Source of the DNA: Caldilinea sp. CFX5 | Lineage (GTDB): Bacteria > Chloroflexota > Anaerolineae > Caldilineales > Caldilineaceae | DNA: 49,099 nt | Assembly (NCBI GenBank): GCA_021405325.1 | Contig: QWII01000075.1 | Location: 1 to 49,099, forward strand | Direction: 5' to 3' | Shown: positions 23,578 through 31,663 of the stretch, one piece after another | Position numbering within the stretch: position 1 is the first letter of the stretch | Layout of the letters: every line of letters starts with the position of its first letter | Notes under the pieces: model-generated | Databases searched by the model: none | Seen by the model: only the letters and a program-made list of their open reading frames with translations | Told to the model about the DNA's origin: nothing | Program-made: the position numbers and the translations under genes

Positions 23578-26396
23578 GCCGGAATTTCTTCACTAAGGTT
23601 GGCAAGCGGCGCCTTGCTAATGGTGCAAGTGGGCAGGGATTCGAGAAAAGCGCTCCCATATTCTTTGCGCCAGAGCCGGCTGTCCAGCAGGACAACCACG
23701 CCGCGGTCGGTGGCGCGCCGGATCAAACGGCCAAACCCCTGCCGGAAACGTAAGATCGCGTCTGGTAGCATATAATCACTAAAGGAATTTTCCAAATCAC
23801 GCGAGCGGGCGGCGACAATTGGATCACTCGGCACGGCAAAGGGCAGACGCACAATCACCAGACAGCGCAGTTCATCTCCCGGCAGATCAACCCCTTCCCA
23901 AAAGCTGCGCGTCCCCAACAAGACGGCCTTTTCCAGCCGGCGGTATTCGCGCAACAAGCGGTTGCGACTGCTGGCGCCATGTTCCAACACAGTGATGCCC
24001 GAGCGATCTAACTCGGCGCGGATGGCGTCAGCCGTGGTGCGCAACTGGGCATAACTGGTAAAGAGCGCCAGGGTGCGACCACCGGTTGCCAGCGTCGCAT
24101 CGATGATCGCGCGCTCAACCGCCTGTTGATAGTAGGAGTGATCCGGCAGGGGCAGATCATGCGGCATCATCAGCAAGGTGGTGTTGGTGTAATCAAAGGG
24201 GCTATCCACCGTCAAGGCGGTGGCGTGCCAGAGGCCCAAGCGGTCGCGAATAAAGGTAAAGCCGGAGCCGGTGCGTAGCGTGGCGCCGGTGAAGATGGCT
24301 GTGCGCCTGGGCAAGGTCAAGCTCTTCTCCAGAATCTCATTGACATAGAGCGGCGCCATCGACAGGCTGACCCGGTTGCCCTCTTCATTCAGTTCCATCC
24401 AGGTGATGACAGTGTGGCTATCGGTTTCATCATCTTGAAAGACCAGTTCATCCAGCCGTTGCGCTAGGGTTTGCAACTGACTTTGTACATCCTGCACTTC
24501 GCTGTAGAGGCTGGCTTCCGGTTCGCTCTGGCGCCAATGTAAGGCGTCCAAGCGCTCAAGCGCCTTGGTCAGTTGATCCACCAGTTGGTGCAGGCGGGTC
24601 GAAGCTTGCGACCAGATGAGTTCGATTTGCGTCCATTGCTGCTGGGTGCGCCGCCGTTGATCCAGATAGATCTGCTGGGAATAGCCGGCATCGCGCCGCA
24701 CATCATCTTGATGCTGGGCAAAGTAGAGCAGTCGATCGGCAAAATCATTCAGTTGCTGGGCAAACTGGCCGGCAGTGCGCGAAATACGGTTGAGTTGATC
24801 CTGCACCCCGCTCTGTTCCTGTTGGCGCACCTGGTAGTGAAGATGCGCCATAAGTGGATCGTCCAGAGACAAGCGCCGCAAGAGCGCCAGCACCCAAGCC
24901 CATTCGATGCGATAGGTCATCTGGTCGGTGGCGGCCTCATCCAGGCGGTGCGCTTCATCAACAATCAGGTGTGTGTAGGGGGGCAGGACACGACCCGCCG
25001 CCTTTAGGTCAGCCACCAATAGGGCATGATTGACAATCAGCAGATGGGCCTGTTCGGCCTGCCGGCGGGCATAATAGAAGAAATCCTGCGGCTTGCCACG
25101 ACCGGCTTGCTCGCCACAACGCTCCGGGGTGCAGGTGGCGGCATCAGAGCAGATGCGCTGCCAAAGCGCCCGTTCGGTGGCATTGGCCAGGAAAAGTTCG
25201 CTCACATCACCGGTGGCGGTGGTGGGCAACCAGACCAGAACTTTGGCCAGCAACATCAGTTCAGCGGCAGAGAGTTGACGATTGGCGCGCCAGGCATGAA
25301 GGCGACGGGTGCAAAGGTAGTTGCTGCGCCCTTTGAGCAAAGCGATGTTGGGCAATGGGTGGCCCGCTTCCGGCAAGGCGGCTTGCAGTTGCGGCAAATC
25401 TTTTTCCAACACCTGTTCTTGCAGCGTAATCGTGTTGGTGGCAATCACGACGCGGTGCTGATTGGCGACGCTCCACAACGCCGCCGGGGCGAGATAGGCC
25501 AGACTCTTGCCGGTGCCGGTGCCGGCTTCCAGCAGCATATGGTCGCCTTGGTTAAAGGCGCGCAGCACCTGTTGCGCCATCTGCACCTGACCGCTGCGCA
25601 TTTCATAGAGCGGGCCAAGGTGATGGGCCAGCGGGCCGTCCGGGGCAAAAAAGGCATCAATGCTTGCGGTTGGAATGGTCTGCCGGTCGCTGCTTTCATC
25701 GGCCAGCAGCGTTGCTGAAACAGGCGAGGGCAACCAGGCGCTCACCGGGGGCGCAGCGGGGACTGGCGCCGCCGTCACCGGTTCCGCCCCGGAACGCTGC
25801 TGTCGTTCACGGGCATCGGCAAAGAGCATTAAGGGCGGCCAATCCACTTCCCGGCCACATTCCAGCAGGAGATCCAGCGTTGCCGCCGGCAGAGTAACAA
25901 GCAGGTCATTCAACCGCATAAAGAGTTCTGCCGTCGCCAGGGTGTCGTCGAGGGCGCGATGCGCCTCGCCTAGCGGGATTTGCAAGGTGTGACAAAGCTC
26001 GGCCAAGCTGTAGCTGTCGGCGTTGGGGAGCAGGACGGTGGCGAGTTCAAAAGTGTCCAGCACCGGTCGCTGGAAGTGAATACCGGCGGCGCGCAAAAAG
26101 CCCATGTCAAAACCGGCGTTGTGCGCAACCACCGCCGTGACATCAGCGCCGACAAAGGCCAGTAGCTCCGGGGCAATGGCCGCCAGGGTCGGCGCCTTCG
26201 CCACGTCGCTATTGCGAATGCCGGTTAGTTGCTGAATGCGCAGCGGGATCGCACGTCCAGGGTTGACAAAGGTGATAAATTGGTCAAGAATCCGGTTGCC
26301 TTGGAAACGTACGGCGCCGATTTCAATGATCTGATCCCGTTTCGGATCAAGTCCGGTCGTTTCCAAGTCGAGCGCGACAAAGACACGCGCTGTCAT
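23556..26396 (-). CDS. dinG: DinG-family helicase with N-terminal DnaQ-like exonuclease
   Basis: Predicted DNA repair protein of 946 aa. An N-terminal DEDD exonuclease domain has ALDLETTG (8-15), HNAGFD (92-97) and HRALDD (146-151). A Pro/Ala-rich linker (about 200-245) leads to an XPD/DinG superfamily-2 helicase: Walker A GTGTGKS (292-298), four cysteines (362, 416, 422, 427) in the Fe-S position, DEAH box (480-483) and C-terminal GTRSFWEGVDLPG and QGFGRLIRR motifs. The exonuclease-DinG fusion is the arrangement known from Gram-positive bacteria. The ATG at 26396 is preferred to the TTG one codon upstream. No clear ribosome site. Downstream resB-like gene overlaps. Confidence 0.92.
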   Translation of the reverse strand: MTARVFVALDLETTGLDPKRDQIIEIGAVRFQGNRILDQFITFVNPGRAIPLRIQQLTGIRNSDVAKAPTLAAIAPELLAFVGADVTAVVAHNAGFDMGFLRAAGIHFQRPVLDTFELATVLLPNADSYSLAELCHTLQIPLGEAHRALDDTLATAELFMRLNDLLVTLPAATLDLLLECGREVDWPPLMLFADARERQQRSGAEPVTAAPVPAAPPVSAWLPSPVSATLLADESSDRQTIPTASIDAFFAPDGPLAHHLGPLYEMRSGQVQMAQQVLRAFNQGDHMLLEAGTGTGKSLAYLAPAALWSVANQHRVVIATNTITLQEQVLEKDLPQLQAALPEAGHPLPNIALLKGRSNYLCTRRLHAWRANRQLSAAELMLLAKVLVWLPTTATGDVSELFLANATERALWQRICSDAATCTPERCGEQAGRGKPQDFFYYARRQAEQAHLLIVNHALLVADLKAAGRVLPPYTHLIVDEAHRLDEAATDQMTYRIEWAWVLALLRRLSLDDPLMAHLHYQVRQQEQSGVQDQLNRISRTAGQFAQQLNDFADRLLYFAQHQDDVRRDAGYSQQIYLDQRRRTQQQWTQIELIWSQASTRLHQLVDQLTKALERLDALHWRQSEPEASLYSEVQDVQSQLQTLAQRLDELVFQDDETDSHTVITWMELNEEGNRVSLSMAPLYVNEILEKSLTLPRRTAIFTGATLRTGSGFTFIRDRLGLWHATALTVDSPFDYTNTTLLMMPHDLPLPDHSYYQQAVERAIIDATLATGGRTLALFTSYAQLRTTADAIRAELDRSGITVLEHGASSRNRLLREYRRLEKAVLLGTRSFWEGVDLPGDELRCLVIVRLPFAVPSDPIVAARSRDLENSFSDYMLPDAILRFRQGFGRLIRRATDRGVVVLLDSRLWRKEYGSAFLESLPTCTISKAPLANLSEEIPAWLTTTP

Positions 26397-26536
26397 CAAG
26401 TTGACTCTATTCTACAGCATAGGCGCACCCCGACGCGAGGTACGAGCAAACCATTGCGAGAAGCAATTCTGCCCTATTATACCGAATTCTGCAAAAAAGC
26501 CACTATTGAATATGAGACGCGACAAGATTTGCTGCT

Positions 26537-27025
26537 TTACCGGCGCATCATGCGCATATAGGTGTTGACTCCCGGTGAAAAGAGGAGCAGGGCGCCGCCA
26601 ATGCCATAGATGACGCCTGAGGTCATGAGCAGTATCACGAAAGGATGGTAGAACTCAAAGACAATCATCAAAAGCGCAAGGGGAATAACGCCGATACTGG
26701 CTAACAGCCAACTAAGCCCCATCAAAATGCGCACCCAGTTAAAACCCAAGTAAAGCATAATGCACCAGAAGATGTGAAAGGCCAATTCCCTTCCTTGTTG
26801 GGTCAATGCGGACTGTTGATAGGCGCTAGTTTCAACCAGGGCCATTGTTTGATCAAGCAACGCCGGATCCATATCGTCGAACTGGGCGGCCACCTGATAG
26901 CTCAATTCAATGAGTGATGGCAACAGATAATCCTGGAATGTAGCAATGACAAGGATACCCAGCAATAAGTGGGCGCCAATCATTATACTTAATAATCGCT
27001 GTCCACGTACAAACTGCTTATTCAT
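26537..27025 (-). CDS. Hypothetical four-helix membrane protein, paralog A
   Basis: Unrecognised 162-aa protein with about four hydrophobic segments (RLLSIMIGAHLLLGILVIATF; ELAFHIFWCIMLYLG; GLSWLLASIGVIPLALLMIVF; PFVILLMTSGVIYGIGGALLLF). It starts MNKQFVRGQRLL and ends NTYMRMMRR, closely matching the next gene (MNTQFQRGQQLL ... NLFLRTMRR). ATG at 27025 chosen because it follows GGGAGGG; the in-frame ATG four codons earlier lies inside that site. It is a tandem duplicate whose function is unknown. Confidence 0.7.
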   Translation of the reverse strand: MNKQFVRGQRLLSIMIGAHLLLGILVIATFQDYLLPSLIELSYQVAAQFDDMDPALLDQTMALVETSAYQQSALTQQGRELAFHIFWCIMLYLGFNWVRILMGLSWLLASIGVIPLALLMIVFEFYHPFVILLMTSGVIYGIGGALLLFSPGVNTYMRMMRR

Positions 27026-27233
27026 ATACCCTCCCATCTGTTTCCCTTGTGCAATTTCTGCACCTTTGAACAGCTACAAGGATAGTATAGGCCATGCCTT
27101 TTGCCATCGGACAAACGTCTTACAAAATGCCGAGTGGTATTACCGATTTCTTACACCACTGCGGTAATTACGGCTGAGTGGCGTATGGGCAAAGAGCCGG
27201 CCATGAGAACAGGAAATCAGCGAATTTGTGCGG

Positions 27234-27710
27234 CTACCGACGCATTGTCCGCAGAAAGAGATTAATGCTAGGCAGGCAAAGGACAGAGAGCGCACAACAG
27301 ATGTAAAGTGTTGACGTGACCAAGCCATAGACCAGCAGGTTTGGCCAGAGATCAAATGCTTTGGTAAGCAAATAGGCGACCAAGAGGCCGCTAACGCCCT
27401 TTGTGAACCAAACCACGCACCAAAGTAAACGAACCCAACTATACCCCAGGTATAGAATGATGAGACCCAGGATCAGCAAGGCATAGATTAAGCCCTGGTC
27501 AGTGAGAAAATGACGCTGGTCGATGGCAACAAAATACCCCAGCAGACGCTGCACCTGCTGCCCATCCGGCAGATGAACTTGCGCCAACGCATCATGATAC
27601 CAGGTAAGCAGCAGTGATCGTGCGAGCCAAAAGCTTACACCCTCCATCAATAAGACGAGCGCAATCACCATCGTCAGTAGTTGTTGACCACGTTGAAATT
27701 GTGTATTCAT
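27234..27710 (-). CDS. Hypothetical four-helix membrane protein, paralog B
   Basis: 158 aa, paralog of the gene downstream on the same strand (26537-27025). Hydrophobic segments LLTMVIALVLLMEGVSFWLA, LIYALLILGLIILYLG, LLWCVVWFTKGVSGLLVAYLL and VTSTLYICCALSVLCL. Shares the N-terminal FxRGQxLL, the central LYLGxxWVRxL and the C-terminal MRR. GGAGATACAAATG gives a clear start. The two genes are separated by about 210 bp, which contains a promoter-like TATACT (minus, 27084-27089). No domain recognised. Confidence 0.7.
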   Translation of the reverse strand: MNTQFQRGQQLLTMVIALVLLMEGVSFWLARSLLLTWYHDALAQVHLPDGQQVQRLLGYFVAIDQRHFLTDQGLIYALLILGLIILYLGYSWVRLLWCVVWFTKGVSGLLVAYLLTKAFDLWPNLLVYGLVTSTLYICCALSVLCLPSINLFLRTMRR

Positions 27711-27894
27711 TTGTATCTCCTCTTCCTCGGCCCTCTCTACATGAATGTCACTTGTCCTTTAAGCTATGCGTGTTGATCGGTTGGTTGCGGTTGGTTTGGG
27801 TTAGTTGCCGTTGATTATCGTTGGTTGACAGATCGCTTGCCTGCCAAAGATGCAATCTTTGGCGTTTTGCGGCACAATATCAGTAGATCATACG

Positions 27895-27941
27895 CGCGCA
27901 GCCGGTTCGTTGGCCGGCGCTAGTCACGAACCGGCTGCGCG
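27895..27941. repeat. Perfect inverted repeat in the 27.7-28.1 kb gap
   Basis: CGCGCAGCCGGTTCGT (27895-27910) faces ACGAACCGGCTGCGCG (27926-27941). A further outer pair (AGTAGATC / CAATCTACT) extends the stem. The 370-bp gap between divergent genes also holds a GGTTGGTT-rich low-complexity patch (27778-27826) that looks like one arm of the palindrome family without its core. Confidence 0.8.
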
Positions 27942-28080
27942 TGGGCTGTTGCAATCTACTAAATATTAACATAGCGAAAAGAGCGTTGCTGGTAATCCGA
28001 CAAAAGTTGGGTTGCGATTCCATCAATCTGCCGCTTGATTTTACAAATGCTTTATGCAAGAACAACGTAAAGTTTCCGTA

Positions 28081-29205
28081 ATGAACAGGCTGCCCGTTTC
28101 CGTTATCGTCACCGTTTTCAATGAGCGCCAACAGATCGAGCGCCTATTGACTTCGTTAGCCAAGCAGGATTATCCCCCTGCGGAAGTGGTCATTTGCGAT
28201 GGTGGCAGCAGCGACGGCACCGTGGCCGCGATCCAAAGCTGGCAGGCGCACCACCCACAGCCATTGGCGCAGTTACGGGTTCTGGTTGAACCGGGGGCAA
28301 ATATCAGCCGCGGTCGTAACATCGCCATCGCCGCGGCGACCAGCCCGATCATTGCCGCAACCGACGCCGGCGTAACACTGACGCCAGGCTGGTTGGCGGC
28401 CTTGATGGCGCCTTGGGCTAACACTGATCCCATCCGGGCGCCCGATCAGGCGCCCTTAGCGGTTGCCGGTTTTTTTGAAGCTGATACGCGCGCCGCAACC
28501 GGTGCGCCATCGCTCTTTGTCACGGCAATGGCAGCGACGGTCTTACCGCAACGCGCCGAAATCGATCCCAACAAGTTTTTGCCCAGCAGTCGCTCGGTGG
28601 CCTTTACCAAAGCGGCGTGGCAAGCAGCAGGCGGCTACCCCGAATGGTTGGATTACTGTGAAGATCTGCTCTTTGACTTTGCCGTCAATGCCCAGCGCCC
28701 GGCAGCGCCTTCGGCCTTTGTCTGGGCGCCGGCTGCCGTGGTCTACTTTCGTCCGCGCGACTCACTGCGCGCCTTCTGGACGCAATACTACCGCTATGCA
28801 CGGGGCGACGGGAAAGCCGATCTCTGGCGCAAGCGGCATCTCATTCGTTATGTCACCTATGGCGTGCTGCTGCCGGCGCTGCTGGGTTATGCCTGCTGGG
28901 GGTTCTTTGCCCGCTGGTTGGGGTGGGCGGGGTTGCTCCTGGGGGTTGTTCTTTATTGTGCGCAGCCGTGGCAACGCTTACACCGCTTAGGCGCCGAATT
29001 AAGCACCATACAGTGGCTACAAGCTGCGCTCCTGGCGCCCATCATCCGCGTGGTGGGGGATGTCGCCAAGATGGTCGGCTACCCGGTGGGGCTTTGGTGG
29101 CGCCGGCAACATTGGCCGCGGGCGGAGCTTCATTGGCGTGCGAAGATAGAAGAGAGACAAGAGACAAGAGACAAGAAGACACGAAGACACGAAGAGGGCG
29201 AGTAA
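28081..29205 (+). CDS. Glycosyltransferase family 2, membrane-associated
   Basis: Predicted inverting GT-A glycosyltransferase. PVSVIVTVFNERQQIERLL, the nucleotide-sugar motif VVICDGGSSDGTV, and the central ATDAGVTLTPGW (DxD-type) are visible; EWLDYCEDLLFDF carries the usual ED pair. C-terminal hydrophobic segments (about 255-310) indicate membrane association. The ATG at 28081 places the first beta strand five residues in; an in-frame ATG at 28054 is possible, neither has a ribosome site. The last 18 or so residues (EERQETRDKKTRRHEEGE) come from a tandem-repeat array at 29150-29196 and probably replaced the original C-terminus. Confidence 0.85.
   Translation: MNRLPVSVIVTVFNERQQIERLLTSLAKQDYPPAEVVICDGGSSDGTVAAIQSWQAHHPQPLAQLRVLVEPGANISRGRNIAIAAATSPIIAATDAGVTLTPGWLAALMAPWANTDPIRAPDQAPLAVAGFFEADTRAATGAPSLFVTAMAATVLPQRAEIDPNKFLPSSRSVAFTKAAWQAAGGYPEWLDYCEDLLFDFAVNAQRPAAPSAFVWAPAAVVYFRPRDSLRAFWTQYYRYARGDGKADLWRKRHLIRYVTYGVLLPALLGYACWGFFARWLGWAGLLLGVVLYCAQPWQRLHRLGAELSTIQWLQAALLAPIIRVVGDVAKMVGYPVGLWWRRQHWPRAELHWRAKIEERQETRDKKTRRHEEGE
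29150..29196. repeat. AGAGACA / AAGACACG tandem repeats at the end of the GT2 gene
   Basis: Three AGAGACA heptamers followed by two AAGACACG-type units lie inside the coding end of the glycosyltransferase and encode a charged tail. Confidence 0.85.
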
Positions 29206-29243
29206 GGTCGCGCTTTGTTATACAAGTAACGGTCAGGCAAACC

Positions 29244-29258
29244 CGTCCCGTAGGGACG
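29244..29258. repeat. Short palindrome in leader of membrane protein gene
   Basis: Perfect CGTCCCGTAGGGACG followed by CTTGCGTTTAAGTGGGAAGAGG, parallel to the recJ leader at 3544-3578 (CGTCCCGTAGGGACG, then GCTGAGTTTAGGAGGGGAAAAGG). In both places the right flank provides the ribosome-binding site. Confidence 0.7.
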
Positions 29259-29283
29259 CTTGCGTTTAAGTGGGAAGAGGATG

Positions 29284-29802
29284 ATGCGTGTGAATGAACA
29301 AGAGGCGGGGAAGGGTAAATTTGTGCGCCGGCAGGTGCGGGCGAATTTGATAGAGGCGACGCCGGGAACTGGCGCGTTGGGGCATTGGGTGCTGGCCTCG
29401 CCCATGCTTGGCTTTTTGGCGTGGCTGTGGGTCGATCTTGTGCATCACTTTAGCCCGCTTGATCAACGCTGGCTGAACATCATCATTGGGCTGGCGCTCT
29501 TTGCCCTGCTGATTGTGCTGCCGTTCGGCTACCTGGCCCACGCCTTTGTCCTGGCGTTGCCGCGTATTTTTCAGAATGCCGGCTGGGAAGTGGAGCCGTT
29601 GGAGCCGGTAAAGCCGGAAGAGCTGTATCTGGTGCAATATCGCTATCAAGCGCGCCATTATGCGCCCCGCAGTTGGCGACGCGCCTGGTTACGCGCCGGT
29701 CAAGGCTGGGTCTACCTGGAAATTATGGCGATCTTTGTCGGCGCCATCGGCATGATTCCGTTATACTTTAGCGCCATGGAATTTGGCTTCGGCCAATATT
29801 AG
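29284..29802 (+). CDS. Hypothetical membrane protein
   Basis: Unrecognised protein of 172 aa. Three hydrophobic stretches: LGHWVLASPMLGFLAWLWV, NIIIGLALFALLIVLPFGYL and VYLEIMAIFVGAIGMIPLYF; a soluble loop between them includes EPLEPVKPEELYLVQYRYQARHY (split: EPLEPVKPEEL, YLVQYRYQARHY). GGAAGAGG lies upstream of two consecutive ATGs; the second (29284) has the better spacing. The TTG at 29260 is upstream of the ribosome site and is rejected. It overlaps the convergent zinc-ribbon/P-loop gene by 4 bp. Confidence 0.65.
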   Translation: MRVNEQEAGKGKFVRRQVRANLIEATPGTGALGHWVLASPMLGFLAWLWVDLVHHFSPLDQRWLNIIIGLALFALLIVLPFGYLAHAFVLALPRIFQNAGWEVEPLEPVKPEELYLVQYRYQARHYAPRSWRRAWLRAGQGWVYLEIMAIFVGAIGMIPLYFSAMEFGFGQY

Positions 29803-30167
29803 TAGACCTGGCTGAAAAGGGCGCGATGATCGCAGCGATCCACATCTTGTGGTAACATCGTGCCGCAGAGCAGGGTATAGCGCCCGTTTTGGGCAATGGC
29901 ATGGGCCAGCCGCAACCAATTATTACGATGTTGTTGCCAGTCGGCGGCGTGGATGATGTCGGTGTCGAAGATTTCCCAGCCCGGCAACAAAGGACGCAAG
30001 GCTGCAACAACACTCGTTTTGCCAACGCCACTGGCCCCGGTCACAATCCACAAGGGTACAATCCGTTGTGCTTCCACATGATCACAAGTCGGACAACGCA
30101 TGGCCTGTGCTGCGACATCCACCAACGGTTGAATATACCCGCCACATCCTCGACAAACCAACGCCAT
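29799..30167 (-). CDS. Zinc-ribbon/P-loop kinase-like protein, probably C-terminally truncated
   Basis: 122 aa. N-terminal zinc ribbon with two CxxC pairs (CRGCGG and CPTCDH), then a P-loop domain with WIVTGASGVGKTSVV (Walker A GASGVGKT) and DTDIIHAADW. It resembles small nucleoside/shikimate-kinase-like NTPases, but these normally have about 60 more residues carrying the lid and the second half of the sheet; this chain stops at FSQVY. The ORF stays open upstream, but that part is the shadow of the adjacent glycosyltransferase. Its 3' end overlaps the convergent membrane-protein gene by 4 bp. Either truncated or a minimal form; no substrate can be named. Confidence 0.65.
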   Translation of the reverse strand: MALVCRGCGGYIQPLVDVAAQAMRCPTCDHVEAQRIVPLWIVTGASGVGKTSVVAALRPLLPGWEIFDTDIIHAADWQQHRNNWLRLAHAIAQNGRYTLLCGTMLPQDVDRCDHRALFSQVY

Positions 30168-30180
30168 ATTCCACCTTCCC

Positions 30181-31473
30181 TTACCGTTGTAACCGTTGAA
30201 AATGCGCCAGATAGCGTTGCACCAGCGGCGGCCAGCCCAGTTCGGTTTCGATCCGGCGGCGGGCAGCGGCGCCCATCTGTTGTCGCAAGGCCGGATTCGC
30301 CGCCAGTTTAGCCAGCGCCGTCGCCAGGGCCGCTGGGTCGCCTTCGGTGGTGAGAAAGCCGGTCTCACCATCGACAATCGCCAGCGGGTTGCCGGCCACC
30401 GTGGAGCCGACCACCGCTTTGCCGCAGCTCATGGCATCGAGTACACAGACATTTAAGCCATCAACCGGTTTGCGCACAGACGGGTTGACCAGCAGATCAC
30501 AAGCGTTATAGTAGATGCTGATCTTGTCTTTCGGCACATTGCCGACCCAACGCAGCCGGTCGTACACCCCCAGCTCGTGCGCCAGCGCCTGCCATTCCGC
30601 CTTTTGATCGCCTTCGCCAACCATCACGGCCAGCAGATCCTGGTCACGCAGCGCCGGTTCGGCTAGGGCGCGAATGAGGGTGTCGAAGCCTTTTTTGTAG
30701 ACCATGCGGCCAACACACAGGATAATGACTGGGTGACTGGATTGGGCGATTGGATGATTGGCGAGCCATTGGGCGCGCAACTCGGCGACGCCGGTGGGAT
30801 CGGGTTTGAGGGCCGCGGGGTCGGCGCCGTAGAGGATGAGGTCGAATTTGTTGAGAACGGTCGGAGCCAGGGCGGCGACGGCGTCGCGCAGGTCGGCGCT
30901 GTTGGCGGTCATCAGGCCGGCCTGGCGCATGGCAAAGCGGGCCAATGTGCGAAAAACGGGGTTGGCGTTGGCGACCTGTGCATCAGAGCCAGGCACAGAG
31001 ATGACCAGCGGAATCCCCAGCAAGCGGCTGACGACGGCGCCGATCAGGCCATTGGGCAGCAGCCAGTGGGCGTGCAAGAGATCGGGGCGCACCTGTCGCG
31101 CCTGGCGGGTGATAGTGGCGATCCCGGCGGCCATCAGCGCCGGCCCCAGCCAATAACTATTTCGCCGGAGCGCCAGATCCGATTGCATCGTGCGCATATA
31201 TCCCAACGTATGGGCTTCGTCGGTGAAGGCATAACGGTAAAGCCGCAGGTCAATTTTTGATTTTTGATTTTTGATTTTTGATTTTGGCGCGTCAGCCGCG
31301 GAAGCTAAAACCGGAAATCTAAAATCGGAAATCTGATAAGCCGGGTCAAAGGGCGCCCAGATGGTCAGTTGTTGCTCCTGGCGGGCAAATTCTTGACAGA
31401 GCGCTTCAATAAAGACGCCGCTAAAATCGCCGGGAAAGCGGGGGTAGTTGTGAGTTAAAACGCCAATATGCAT
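30181..31473 (-). CDS. Glycosyltransferase family 4
   Basis: Predicted GT-B glycosyltransferase, 430 aa from the ATG at 31473 (MHIGVLTHNYPRFPGDFSG). Further features: LLHAHWLLPNGLIGAVVSRL, the linker SVPGSDAQ, donor-domain start ILCVGRMVYKKGFDTLIRAL, and VNPSVRKPVDGLNVCVLDAMSCGKAVVGS, where the usual E-x7-E is N-x7-D-like. Residues about 47-73 (QISDFRFPVL ... KSKIKNQKSKI) are encoded by two short-repeat arrays and look inserted between two conserved strands of the N-terminal domain without loss of frame. No good ribosome site. The zinc-ribbon gene follows 13 bp downstream. Confidence 0.86.
   Translation of the reverse strand: MHIGVLTHNYPRFPGDFSGVFIEALCQEFARQEQQLTIWAPFDPAYQISDFRFPVLASAADAPKSKIKNQKSKIDLRLYRYAFTDEAHTLGYMRTMQSDLALRRNSYWLGPALMAAGIATITRQARQVRPDLLHAHWLLPNGLIGAVVSRLLGIPLVISVPGSDAQVANANPVFRTLARFAMRQAGLMTANSADLRDAVAALAPTVLNKFDLILYGADPAALKPDPTGVAELRAQWLANHPIAQSSHPVIILCVGRMVYKKGFDTLIRALAEPALRDQDLLAVMVGEGDQKAEWQALAHELGVYDRLRWVGNVPKDKISIYYNACDLLVNPSVRKPVDGLNVCVLDAMSCGKAVVGSTVAGNPLAIVDGETGFLTTEGDPAALATALAKLAANPALRQQMGAAARRRIETELGWPPLVQRYLAHFQRLQR
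31252..31336. repeat. TTTTTGA and CGGAAATCTAAAAT repeat arrays inside a glycosyltransferase gene
   Basis: ATTTTTG heptamers repeat four to five times at 31252-31286; CCGGAAATCTAAAAT / TCGGAAATCTGAT units stand at 31306-31336. Read on the minus strand they encode SKIKNQKSKI and QISDFRF. AAAAATC heptamers of this kind are known from cyanobacterial short tandem repeats. Confidence 0.85.
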
Positions 31474-31553
31474 AATTCGTCGTGAGCAGGTTGTAAGAAT
31501 TGAAAACGCATGATCAGTAAAGCGCAACGACCGTTCGGTGGGGGTTGAACAGC

Positions 31554-31583
31554 CTCCGCCCGGATCGAGTGATCCGGGCGGAG
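31554..31583. terminator. Hairpin between LysM gene and glycosyltransferase
   Basis: Perfect 13-bp inverted repeat CTCCGCCCGGATC / GATCCGGGCGGAG around GAGT. It lies downstream of the LysM gene stop (minus strand) and before the next minus-strand gene, a position suited to a terminator, though no T-tract follows. Confidence 0.5.
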
Positions 31584-31663
31584 TGGTTACGGGTTATTGA
31601 TTATCGCACTATCTTACGTTGATCACAAACGGGCGCCAGGGTTGGCAGCACCGGTCAACCAGG

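Noticed and set aside
30168..30377. N-terminal extension of the zinc-ribbon/P-loop protein
   Set aside because: The additional 70 residues are an out-of-frame reading of the neighbouring GT4 3' end; the zinc ribbon starts right after the internal ATG.
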